A DNA stretch of 64,000 nucleotides from Ciona intestinalis (Eukaryota > Chordata > Ascidiacea > Phlebobranchia > Cionidae), in the NCBI RefSeq assembly GCF_000224145.3, contig NC_020166.2, positions 1,049,111 to 1,113,110 on the forward strand, read 5' to 3'. Shown piece by piece: positions 12,791 to 26,100 of the stretch. Numbering within the stretch: the first letter of the stretch is position 1; every line of letters begins with the position of its first letter. Both the position numbers and the translations under genes were made by a program. The notes under the pieces are model-generated. The model searched no databases. It was not told where the DNA came from and saw only the letters and a list, made by a program, of their open reading frames with translations.

Positions 12791-13501
12791 TTAATTTTTC
12801 CCAAATTGTTCGTTAAAAGCTTCTGGGATGGTTTGAACTTTAGGAGAATGTTCTCGGTACCACACTGATGACAGTTTCGTTCTTCGGACTTTTTTCTGAA
12901 GCTGTAAAACACCGTAGAGCAACGCCTCTGCTGTTGGGGGGCAACCAGGAACGTATATATCAACAGGAACGATACGGTCACAGCCTCTAACAACGGAGTA
13001 TGAATAATGGTAGTAACCTCCACCGTTGGCACAACTTCCCATGGAAAGAACCCACTTTGGATCAGCCATTTGATCATACACGCGACGCAAAGCGGGAGCC
13101 ATTTTATTTGTGAGAGTTCCAGCAACAATCATGAGATCAGACTGCCGAGGGCTTGCTCTAAACACGACCCCGAAACGGTCCATGTCATAACGTGGGGCTG
13201 CGAAATGCATCATCTCAACAGCGCAACATGCGAGACCAAATGTCATCGGCCACAGTGAATTCGTGCGAACATAGTTCACCAGATCGTCAATCCGTGTGGC
13301 AATGTACTCTCCTCGGCTGTCTGCATTCTTAAGTCTTGAAATTTCGGAACGAATCGGCTGTAATACTTGTGCAGGTTCGGTTTCAATTTTTTTGTCTGCA
13401 AAATTTCTTGCTTGTAGAACTGGCGGACAGAAAAAACGAAGCCTTCCCAAAGAATTTGGACTGAAAGCAGAGTTGGTGAGCCCTTTCAACACAGCAGACA
13501 T
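12791..13501 (-). CDS. NDUFS7: NADH dehydrogenase iron-sulfur protein 7, complex I PSST subunit
   Basis: Core complex I subunit that carries cluster N2, the last Fe-S centre before ubiquinone. Intronless, 236 aa (human 213). The N-terminal ~50 residues are basic and hydroxylated (mitochondrial presequence); the rest is the conserved PSST fold. Ligand cysteines are visible in [18 protein letters not shown] (adjacent Cys pair), [19 protein letters not shown] and [37 protein letters not shown] is a family signature. It sits 655 bp after the HDAC stop and 425 bp before COA4 on the same strand, so it is the likely head of the NDUFS7-COA4-COX20-SKA2 run. Confidence 0.98.
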   Translation of the reverse strand: MSAVLKGLTNSAFSPNSLGRLRFFCPPVLQARNFADKKIETEPAQVLQPIRSEISRLKNADSRGEYIATRIDDLVNYVRTNSLWPMTFGLACCAVEMMHFAAPRYDMDRFGVVFRASPRQSDLMIVAGTLTNKMAPALRRVYDQMADPKWVLSMGSCANGGGYYHYSYSVVRGCDRIVPVDIYVPGCPPTAEALLYGVLQLQKKVRRTKLSSVWYREHSPKVQTIPEAFNEQFGKN

Positions 13502-14156
13502 TGTAAGCTATTTTAATTACCGTACTTAACGCAACTGCTAAACAACTTTACGTTCTGACATTGGAAAACTCACACTACAGAATTTGTGATGCTCTTTTGC
13601 GACCTCTCGCGGAATGAAATTTAAGCAACCGCGCCAAGCAAATTAATTCTCCCCGGTTTATTAAACTGTCAAATTTTAGTACAAAAAATGATTGCGCAGC
13701 TGACGTTCAGAAAAATATATAAGTCCTGAACAGTTTTTAGCTAATGCTCACTATTGCTACCACGCGACGATAAGTATGTGATATTCATTCGTTAACTGGT
13801 ATATAGTTTGCATTCGTCCTCTATCTAGGGCTTCTACGCATCATTTATCGGTAAAACCGAGCTTTAAAGCAACCAGCCAACCAATACAAACATATGCACG
13901 ACTCCTTGGTTTATTGATAGTTGGAAACGAAATAAAGTAATGGTCAGTACAATGTACGGCGTACAAATCTAATTTATAAAATCAGTCGTTGTAGTTTAAA
14001 AAAAGCAATTTTGAAAATTGTCTAGAGTGCGCAGAAGATACGATTTTATACAAGAGTTTATTTTGTGTGGAATATACAAGTGTGGCCCATCTGGCCCAAT
14101 AACTAATTGGCAGGTTAGCAAGATTTTTATGTGACGTCACCGTTACGAACACGTCA
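13502..14156. other. Spacer between HDAC stop and NDUFS7 start
   Basis: 655 bp holding the HDAC 3' UTR and the presumed NDUFS7 promoter. No repeat or ORF of note. Confidence 0.5.
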
Positions 14157-17100
14157 TCAAATTTCCATTTTTTCATCTTCCTGCTTCTCTTCATCAGGAG
14201 TGGTGGAGTCTGGAGCTTGTGCTACTTCCTCGCTAGGTGGCGCTGCTGCTTCTTTTTCTAAAAAAGGTGTGTATAGATAGGTTACATAATTTTTCATGTA
14301 TTTAATGTATGGTACAGCACGAATGTATAATATAGTAGGGTGGGGGAAGATGGGACACCTTTTGCACATAATATCCAATAATCCTGATCGTGTTTTAAAC
14401 AATTAACAACGGTCTATGAGAGTGGTGAGGATACGGTTTTACAATTCTTTAAATTTTCTTTGTTTACCACCACATGAAACGAGAAAATAGAATGAAGATA
14501 TGTCCCACCTTCCCCATTCCTACTATACTATGACACGTTAGTGTTACGTTAAAAAGTTATCAACCATTTTGGGGAATCTCTTCAAAATAGTAACAAAGAT
14601 AAAACCAATAAAATCAGTGCAGAGAAAACTAAAAGTAAACAGTGACATTAGGGATAGTACGCGTTACAATTTTACATTTACCTTCATTTTGAACAACAGG
14701 GGTTTCACTTGTGGTCTCGGGTTGGGCGACGTTTTCGTTTTGGACTTCACTTGCTTCAGGCACAACTGCATCCTTGGTGCTTACGTCATCAGGTACCTGC
14801 TACGTATGTAATGGAGTCTTAGTTTGGTGGTAAATACTGATAGTAGGTTTTGATGTAACGTATGAAATGAGATTCGGCTCAGGGTCGAAACTAATAAATA
14901 TGCTGCGAATGTAATGGAGTAAAGTGATTTGATATAACCTACATTCAATGCAGATAAAGCCTACATTCAATGCAACTACATTCAATGCAGATAAAGCCTA
15001 CATTCAATGCAACTACATTCAATGCAGATAAAGCCGAACGCCATTGTAACACGGATAACGGTAGTCGTTATAACACGGGTATTCTGTTTCACGCACCTCA
15101 TGCTCTTTTATAAGTTACCACGTATGTCACTTAGTGCGTTAATATTTTGTTTGTTTTTTTCTTTGTTTGTACAATATGACTAACAATTTACACCAACCCG
15201 TAAGGTTTATTAGTATTACAACAATGCACATTATAAGAACGAACCAAATAAGCAACATTTTAAATACTTACAGTCACAGGAGTTGTTTCAACAGGCTCTG
15301 TAGTGCTAGCAGGCACGCTTGTATCTAAAGCTTCTTTAGTTGGTTCCGGCTTATCGACTCCATTTTCCGTGGCAGGCTCCGCTACTGTGTGGATATAAAT
15401 ATTACGTCATTAAGAGTGCTTGATGGCTGGGTCTTGAAGATTAGGATAAAGGTAGCGATCTGTCCGTATTTCAAACAATTAACAAAGCACTTTTAAAGTC
15501 GTGAGGATACGAGTATATAGTTCTGTAACTATGTTTTGTTTACTACCAAACGGGACAATAAAGGGGAATGAAAACGTGAACCATCTTACCCCATTCTATT
15601 GTTGGACTAAAAGTAATCAGAAAGACTTGACATTTTAAATACTGCTATATTTGCTATGTATATGCATCCAATGATAACCGAAACAAAGGAAAATAAGAGA
15701 CTACGTGGAGTAACGCGAAATACCTGGACCATCTTACCCCAATCTACAATAATATGGAACATCTTACCCCAATTTTCTATTATATTGGAACTTATAAGAA
15801 GACTACCTGGAGCTGGTTTAGTCTCCTGCGGCTGAGCAACACCTTCCACCTCAATAACTTTCCTCTTCTTCTTGTGAGTTTCCTCATTCTTTCTTCCGCC
15901 CTCTCCTTCATCCTCGGAGTCGGAGTATTCATCTGGACGTTGGATCCGTTTATCGGATGCTCGGACTATGGATAAACATCGGGATTGTCAATTTTGTTCA
16001 TAAAGTTAACGTTTAAATCACAATCTTTAACAGCTCATTAGTATAAAAAAAAATGTAATGTATTTTCGCCGTTTCGCCCGCCATTGGTCAAGACTTCATT
16101 GGGATTAACCATACCCGCTGAGTCGTTGAAATATTATTTACATTATGCCCGGTATAAACTGCAGAAGTAACAGAAAAAGAACGTTTGTTTAAATAAGGGG
16201 GTTTAACTATACGTTAATCGTTAGATCTCGTTTGCTAAGTGTTGGGTAATGTGCAAACTATGACCATATTATATGTTTACCGCGTTAAAGAATTATGTTG
16301 TTACTTGTTATAACACGTTTTTTATTTATCTTTTGGAAACGATAGCGAACATCAAATTATTTTAACAAAAATAAGGGAATCAACAACAAAACGAGTTGTT
16401 GGAACACGCTTTATGATGATAATGTGTGAGTGGCCGTTGAACCAAAGTTTAACGACGTGTTTATAAATTATGTGAGTAAATAAAACGTATTGTAAAATAA
16501 ACACCGAACTAGCAAATATCTGGTGCATTGTTGTCTGTTTCGTGGTATATACAAACAGTGGGCCAAATAAGGAAAAATCTCTGTTTGAAATTTTGCTCAA
16601 AACGAGCTAATTTAAAAATTAGCGTCTTAAAAATAAGGAGAAGCCGCTTTGTGTAGTGCCTGGCAGCTTGATTGAGCTAACAGCCGTTCTGTCTTGCATT
16701 GGTACATGGAACACTATACGGATTTCAAGGCGAGGTCGCATTACATTAGTTAGCTAGCTAAAGACGGTTTGATTTAAGAAGACAAGGTCGCGTTAAGGCG
16801 TAACAAAGCAGTAGTTCCGCAAAAGAAAAGGAGAAGCAACTAGAGATAGCGAACAGATATCTCTCGTTTCTTTTTCTATTTCTTTATTTAAAAACAGAGG
16901 AACAAGAAAGAAATAGGAAACCGTTTAACGGTAATTAAGTCTGGTAGAAAAACAGTGACAAATACACGGCGGTTTATTCGAATGCACATCAGCGATTGAA
17001 TGCAGCTTTGCTTAAATAAGAATGAACTGCCGTGTCCTCATGGCTAGGAATTAAACAGTTTCCTAATCTTTCATGGTTGCATGAAATTGCTCCTTCTTCT

Positions 17101-20100
17101 GCTCGCATTGAAGTGCAAAGTCGGAAGTTTTTAATGATTTCCGAAACTGTGATATCCGTTGTAGAACATTGAAATTGTTCTTTATTAAATTGAAACGAGT
17201 CTCGCACTCCTGGAATTGCGGTAAACCCGCTGTCCGGGGAAGCAATCGACATCGGGTCATTAACGGAAGCTTCCGCCGGAACTGAGCAGTCGTCGCTCGG
17301 CAGGGTGTTAGTTTGAAGCTCGGACTCCACTCCCGAGTCTTTTGAGCAATTAGTTAACGAACTACAAGAAGACAATTCCTCATTGGATCGGTTGCAATTG
17401 TCAAAGTTTCCAAAAAACAAACCGTGTTTGGATTTATAACCGTCTATAGTGAAATCTGTATATGAAAAGAAACACATTAATTGTTATACTTTTCAGTCAG
17501 TTATAAAAACGAACAACATTTTTGTTTTTTTAATGCTTTCTTACAATATGCTAGTGTAGCTACAGACGGAAAATTAGACAAAAACTGGCACGACTTTTTT
17601 CCAAGTCGGTGAAATTAACAAATAACACAAAACTTAAACAATAACCTACCGTTTGCTACTAAGTGTGTATCATGTGCAACTATACCAGAAGCACGTAAAC
17701 TTGTCTTATTTCTAACATCAGGTTTGGCAGGGGCAACGTAGTTTAAACCTGAAATAAATAAACCCTGGTTAAACGGAGTCACATACAGAAGTAGCAAAAC
17801 AGAAATAGCGGCATTAGTTATACGTCATTCAATATAGAAAATACAGACTTGTACGACGCCATCTCGGTTTATAACAAATCAAAGTTCTCTGTTACGCCGT
17901 GGCTATAGGGATTAATTTAAACGTCTTGTAGAAATATGTTGTCAGTTGTCACCCAAGCGTAACATAGCTATTTGATTGGTCAAGAACAGGGGTGGTTGCG
18001 TACCAATTTGTATTTTCCAAATATACTTACCATGAGTTTCCCCTGGTATAAATAGGTCTACAATTTCACAATCTTGGATTTGACATGTTTGGTCTTCGTT
18101 GCAAGGTGAACCAAGGATAGTGGTCTGCAAAATACGCTGAGTAAGATTGAGTAATTCGAAAATTAAACAGGTTTACTTACCAGACTGAGAGGTACGATTA
18201 CATCGGGTTTAAAAAACTTTTTTACTTTGTGTCGATAGTGGTAAGCAGTATACATCATCAATATGAATAAAACACAAGAGGCAAGCCCCATTGTGATGGA
18301 AATACCAATCCGTTTTAAAGCGGGGTCGCCGCCTTCATGGAAAACTTGGCCTTTAACAGTAATGGTAACCATCTCCATTTGGATGAGACAAGCTGCGAAA
18401 AATGAACGAAGTGTCATAACGGTGGTTTCTAACTTAGGTTTAAATAAGCAAAATCAAATATCGTGTTCTTAGGCTTTATAAGCGACAGAATTGGAGCTTC
18501 TAGGTATGTTTGCAACGGCCTTACTTTTTTTGAAATCCAAGAACTCTAAAACCATGATTCTGAATAGGAACCCTAGATGCAAACGAATAGCACATAGAGC
18601 GCTAGACCTTACTGATATAAAGTTTAAGTCACCAACCTCAAACCGTTACCTCTACAATGTTGGTTTAAACTTTAGAACTTCAGTCTAAGTTACGGGATAT
18701 ATAGTTTGCATTATTGTTTTGATAAACGTTCGTGTACAATAAGTTTCATAACCATATCTTAAGAAACCTACTTCGCGGTTAAAAAATCTCATAACATTGA
18801 ACTTACCAAAATTAGGAACGCAAGCCACATTAGCAGATTGATTGCCTTTGTATACAGCTATGCAAGTATAATCGAAGTTACTATTATTTTCCGTGCAGTT
18901 TACTGGTTGGTTTTGAGCGTCAAATAACTGCTTATTCAGCCAATAATAACCAGGTAATGTGACTGAACGACTTTCATCATGGTCACTTTTCCCAATTGGT
19001 TTACCATGTTGGTGGACGTAATCTGTGAAAGCAAGATTTAATTTAAATAAATATTTTACAAAAGAAACTGTAAAACATGGTTAAAGTATTTTCGTGTGAA
19101 GTGAAATAAAAATATAACAACAAAAGAAACGGAGATGTCAGCCAAGAGTATAGGTTTATTGTCATTACCCTAACATCCATGGTGCTAAACAATTAATAAC
19201 AGTCTATGGGAGTCGTAAGGAAACGGTTTTATAATTCTCTGAAAGTTCTTTGCTTACTACTAAATGGGACGAGAAAGTAAAATAAAACGGTGTCCCATTT
19301 TCCCCAACCTACAATATTTTATACGTTCTTACCTTTGCCTATAGAAAACATACAAGAACCATCTGTATTGTTTATTCTTCCACCATTAGCACGTATATTC
19401 AACAACGTATTGTTGTTTTGATGGATCGGTAATAAGGAGCCTGTCTTGGTATCAAAGGTAACGCATGGACAGACTCGCTGAGGCAAGTTATGTATGTTGT
19501 GTACAAGAGGTGGACAAACATGTAAGTAGCGTCCATTTTGTTCGGTTATGTTTTTACCTGCGTTTCAAAAATAAAGATAAATCAATTTTAACGTACAATA
19601 TATTAACTTTACAGCAATCAGCACTACAATAACAGGAATGTTCTAGTATGTAATTACAATGGGATTCTATTTTATATGGGTGAGGACCTTCGGAGGGGAA
19701 TCTGAGATTTAGTTCAGATTTGGCCCATTTTACCCCAATACCAATAAAAACGGCATTTGCACGTCGTGCATGTCATTAAACAAACATTAAAACAAACTAA
19801 GAACCTTCAATACCTACTTACCAGGTTTAACAGTAAGTTTAATCCTTCTAACGTCGATACCCCGTTCACCATTGTAATTGACACCATACACAATACCATG
19901 TCGTATCTCGTTTACTCGACAATGTTGTTCATATATCGGGACATTGCAGCAACCATGCAAGGGGAAAGCTCTATAAATGTAAGCTTTAGTAAAAAAACAC
20001 TATATATGGAAAACAAACACTGATTCTAATTGGGTGAGGTCCTATATGGTGCATTACCCAAGGTGGCATAGGGAGTAGAGTTGAACAATAACCCCCAAAC

Positions 20101-23100
20101 TAACTTCAAAACACAGTGTTCAATTTGGTTATTAGATGCAACACATGACGCCAGAGATTACACGACCACGTCACGCTTAGACTATTTACATTTGTTTGCT
20201 GTGTATCAAAACTCGTACCGACAATTTTACACACGACTTTTCAGGAATTATTGTTAACACGTGGCAAAATCATACACACATACCTAACCACACATAACAG
20301 ATGGTGAAAGAGATATCTGTGCTTTACTTCTTATATCTCATTTTAGATGTCTTGCTTTAATAGGTGAACGCATGCTTTAGTTACGCGTATTGACGTGCAT
20401 CATTTCCCTAGTACAACCACTACCACGGCCCAGTTTACATACACCGTTCGCAATCAGTTCACGATTCGCCGAAGCAACGTAACGTAATGCAACGCAAGAA
20501 GCCTAACACGTAACTAAGTATGGGAAGGTAGTCTCTTGAGTGACAGGTGTCTGCGCAAAACGAGGAAAATTTCGCCCGAAGCCGCTTGATCGTCTTGTAG
20601 CGATACACGGGTACATGAATCGTTTCCTTATACGACAGATTCTACATTGCGTACCCACCTGTTATTTTCGTCCGTGATCTGGTATATTGAAATTGAAATA
20701 TTTATGTTGACATCACCATTGAAAGTCCATGTGTATTCCATATTATTTGTATTCGCCGTCCATTTTAAACCGTTTATTTTAACTTTCGATAACATGTCAG
20801 ATCCAGTGATGTTTTCTATAAAATTGAATGTTAGATGTTGGCTTTGGTAAATATATTGTATGTTTTATTATTAAGTAACTTACCGAGTTCGGTCGAGTTA
20901 TTAAACACACAATCTGTGCATGTTTCTTGATCGTCACTACATCGGTGATAAGTAACTCCGTGGGCAACTTTACTCAAGAATAGCCAAAGAAATATCACCT
21001 TTATTTGCATCGTTCTAACGTATCTACTACCTAAGTAAGCAGTCATAGGAAAAGTTATACGAATCCGTATACCTCGCGTAAGACTTAACCTTACAAACGC
21101 CTTGCAGTGAAAATCTGAAACCGTCCTTTCACGAATCCAGCCTCAATTATCTGACTAAGAAATCCGACAGATCGTGGCTCCTATACTTAGTTAACTTCTA
21201 GCTCCTAGCTACCCAGGCCTCGTATACTTTGAATACTAAATCTCCGGCAACATACAACCGTAGGCTAAGCCAGGGAATATAGGCTCGTAAATACACCAAG
21301 GAGCATATACTCATTTGCATCCAAATCTGATACACTATAGCGGTAAACAACTTAAGTAAAACCATATTATACTATGGTGAAACCGCCTTAAGTTTTAACC
21401 AATGTGTTCATACAAATACGTGACGAATATGACATACAGTTTCTAGCAGATTATAGTCACGATTTTAGCTGTTTTAAGCTAGTAATGCTGACGTATTATC
21501 TTCTGTTGGCGAACAATTCAACGGAATGTAAAGCGAGCTCGGCACGCGCGAACTATTTATAGTGAATTAAAGCACCGGATAGACAAGCGTGATAAGACTG
21601 TGGCAAGAGCCAAGCAAATTAATTCCGTCCCAATTCTTAAGGAATCAAGTTTTAAACCCAAAATAACGCGGCGACCTTTTTAAAGAAACGCGAAGGTATA
21701 TGAAATAGATAATGAAAAATGAAGCCAATTACTCATTCAACGGGTCAGGGATTGATTTGAGCGTGCTGGTACATGTGTGTGTGCTTTCTTAACGTTTATA
21801 ACACTAACTTTTAACACGATGAGATCCGTTTAATTATCTTTGACACAGAAAGGTAAAATATATAAAAGATTTATTGTTTGAACGCTTGATGCTTTACTGA
21901 TGGAGTCGCAATAAAAAAATGTCATCGTCACTGAAAAAAATAAATGTGACAACCTAAAGCCAAACTTTCGGTGTCTTGTTACCGTTTTAGTATGATAGTC
22001 ACACATAGGCGCCACGCCGTTTTGAATTCTGCTTGTTTGTTAACACAAGAAAAATATAACACATATGATGTCATTCTGTTTTAAAAGTTGAAACCGCTAA
22101 CGTCCCACATATAGAAATTCACGCCACCACAAGACTATCATGAACATTGAGCAATGTTCCTTTCGGTAATGTTGGTTTCGATGCTACGTCACCAATAACA
22201 AAATGGCGGCTGTCGTCTTGATCAAGTTTTAAATGACTGTTCTTAGCGTCGCGGCATGGGCTTGAATCTTGAAGGTTACTTATTGAACGCCGATTGACAT
22301 ACGAATTCTCGCAAACCACGACGTGACTGTGACGTAACAATGACGTCGGCGGTGACGACGAAGTTATTTCGTCGCTTGAACCAGAATTTTGACGACTTGG
22401 AGTCCCGTGAGGATTGATGGCGTCATCAAAACATGCGTCATCATCCGGAGATGTAACGTCATTAGATTTCACACATAGACTGCTGACGTCATGAGTCGTG
22501 ACGTCGCTATTTGTTTTCGTGATGTCATGTTTTATCACGATTGAAGTATACGTCTCGGGGGGATCTTTGGTTTGGTAATGCTTCTTGGTTGGAAGTGTTT
22601 TAAGCAAGTTTTCCTGTTAAGTCGAACGGGTAGTAAGAAGAATAACTCGTAACAAACACACAAGTATCTATTCACCAAGTCTTTGGTGTGCGGTCCTTCC
22701 GCCAACGCTTTCTTATCATATTTACGGATTCGTTGCAATCTCATACAACTCCAGATAATGAAGATAAGTGTTACTACACACTTACTGCTACTGTTGCTAT
22801 CTTCCATGTAGGCCATGGTATGCAGTAGGAAGGCGGCCTGTGCGTATATTAGGAAAAGGCAGATATTTAAAGTTTTGAAATGGATTGATTATGGATATAC
22901 TGTTTTATGAGATAGTTAAGGTCAAGAAAAGATTTAAAACGAAAGAAAAACGCCCAATTTTCAACAAATAATACATGAACGGCGATTTGAAACCTTGGAC
23001 ACCTTATTCAACTATGTGGTATTTAACTGCAATATAGAAAGATACAAAACCAAGAACAGCTATCTAATAATTATAAACCATTGGTTCAACATTGTCTTAA

Positions 23101-26100
23101 TTGTACCTACGTTAAATGTAGCTGTTGTAGGTCTGAGAATATATGTTTGGTTCCTGGAGAGGCCAGGGGAGCAGTGAAAGAGTAAAGGTTATCTTCAGGA
23201 CACCACCGGTCGGTTGCACCACAGTGGCCACCTTCTGTATATTAATACAGGGTTTACAATGTGATAAAAAAGCAAAGGAAGAACTATACCGTCATACAAA
23301 GATAAAACCTTTCCGATGCAGTTATGCTTGCATTTGAATACGGTGAAGAGACAAGACGCCAGGAATGTCGATCCGTTCTTTGCTTTGCATTTTACTGGAC
23401 CAAGGTCGTTCTTGACCAAGCATTGATACTTTGATATATCGCTAACAGCGGGCGGGGTGCGGAATACACACACAGTTGACCATTCATCTTTGGATGCGTT
23501 GAAACTTGCCCGATCACCCCAACAGCGAACCAATGACGTGCTATTGACGTCACAAAGAATATCTTTTGGCTCCACCAGAGGCGCACGAGAGCATGAGGCA
23601 GCGGGCAAGGGTATTGTCTTGGCTTGCCCCAAAGAATAACAGTTTGTGAATAATGAGCAAAATACCAACAAAGCTACAAGCATGACTTAAATATAAGACT
23701 GCAAGAAAACAACAACAAAGTATATCAACACAAAACTACAAAACAAATTCAGTACTCCTAAATTAACTGGCAAAGTACAATCCGCTCAAAACTGCTCAAG
23801 TCATTCAGACAACTCTTTAACCTAAAATTACACTTATAAACGGCTGGGTATTATTACTCGGGACGTCAGATGCAATTCAGTGTTACCAGATCAAAAATAA
23901 AGATATAGCATTTGGATGGTGAATTGTTGAATGGGAAGAGATGCGGAAACACTCGAGTAGTGCAAAATAAGTACGGTCACGGAAACGTGACTTGTATAAA
24001 GATACAGAGAAAAGAGATATTCTTGGCGTGCTCGTTTCATATTAAGATGAAATGTAGCAACTCGAGCAGTGTTGAGTTGTACGAATCATATTCCCCATTG
24101 AACAGTGAGTTTCGAGTACGGACAAATTACTGCGACGTTCTTGGAATCGGTATACGCATCACTATACAATAACAATATAGGTAAAGAGCTTTCATTTTTC
24201 ACTATTTTTAGTTGGTAATTCAGTAGACTTTCGAACTTTTAGAATCAAAATATACGTGATTACTTACGTATAAGTGAACCACATACCCGTATTCGGTTTA
24301 GGGGCTGAATTAAGTTGGTATGCCCGTTACAATGTAACTGTAGTTATAGTACAATATGTCGAATCCAACAACCATCAAACACATCAAAACTGCGTACTAT
24401 GCAACAGTCATTGTATTAAAAGTACATGTAACCTGCGAGACAGTGTCAGCGTGGTGTATTTGATTGAGGCAGATCCATCTGAACCAACGGACCCAGCCTG
24501 GAATCTCTATTTGTGTTATAGAATTGATTGTGTGTTGGTTACTGCGAAGACGGAAAATCGAAAGGTTGTAAGGAACAAATACCTTCATGACTGGCATTGT
24601 GACATGTTACAAAAAAGAGTCATACGCGTGTAAAAACAAGAAAAAATGGAAAGTAATGTATATATACTTGGGGTATGTGTGCTTATGCATAACAGGCATA
24701 CATTAGCAAATGTTGGCCGGTTAGGCTTTGGGAATATAACCATCTTTATCGGTGGGTATATCGACATTTTCTGCATCACAGTCGCTGTCGTTTTCTGGAA
24801 AGAAACGAACGACGCTGTAGTTTAATGTTGGGCTGACGTCATCAAATGATGACGTCATGGTATCATATAACGCCATTGGTGTTTCAGTAAAAGCTGAGTT
24901 CGGACTTCCGCATTTCGGTTCCGGGAGGTAAGATAAGTTTTGTAAATGGGGAGCGCTGTTTGGTTCGTTTAAATAAACCACACCGTTTGTATGGGGCTCG
25001 TTACAGCAAGGCAGGCCGCCGTTCCTTTCTTTCGTGTAAAGTCGGTTTTCAAAAGCGACACCTCCACGGTTGCGCCCCACGTAGAAGTTGTCGGGTGCGT
25101 TAATGGCGCCGTTGTTTAACAGTGTTTGTGGCGGGTGGCTGGACACTGAAGATTTGGGTGAGGTGACAGCATCACTGAAGCTGCTACCAGCATCAGATGG
25201 GGTGAAGAGAAAAGTCGCGCTGTCTAGCGGGTCATGGAATATAGACGACTTGCGAGGCTCTTGAAAAACATCAGATGCTAACTGCTCGCAAGGTGACGCA
25301 AGCTCCACAGTTTCGTCCCAGTGAATTGCATGTCTTGGACGATCTCTTACCCGAACGTCTCCCATATCAGTGATACATATGAATTGTTCGGTGTAATCGT
25401 GGTCACAATATTCTATGCTCTCGGGAACATCGTGGAGTAGTTTAGTCTAGAATACGGGGCAGTTATGTTAACGGTAACTAACTAACTAACTATAAAGTTG
25501 GGTGTACAATATTTACTACAGTGAGGCAATTTATAGACGCGTATTCACCATGCATAAGGCAAGCACGATTACATGGTATGGCACATGGGGGCTTCATACC
25601 AGTCAAAATAGTGCCAGGGTAATAGGATAACCTAAATCCAGGTCCCATGCTTCGCCTTGGCGTATCACCCCACTACAAGCCACCATAGTGTATAGTATAC
25701 CGGGGGTGTAATTAAACACCGGTATAGCAATGCTATTAATTTGCATCCCAAAAACAATACGAATGACATTGCTCAATGAGAGAAAATAAGATTCACCAAA
25801 TCTCGAATACGTTCGTCATCCGAAGCAACAAGCAGATCTTTCTTTAAAACTTTCCTTGCTCGAAGTACGAGACAAGACAAGCAGATGAGAACAAATGTGA
25901 GACCACAACCAAGTGCTATCCTCCATGAATAGCAATATATAGGATACCTGCAACACGACATGGGAAGGTTAAACCTGAGTGTGTCGCCGAGGTAAAGGAA
26001 TTATTTCCCAAATATGTAACCAGGTTTCATAGCGTGCCACGGCGTACGTAGGACCTGACACGTACAAACTACACCTTTTTATGAGTTGTAAGATGAAGCA

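Noticed and set aside
14157..15965. Separate acidic nuclear protein gene
   Set aside because: First read as an unknown acidic protein. The exact phase join to HDAC exon 12 and the [10 protein letters not shown] motif show it is the HDAC tail.
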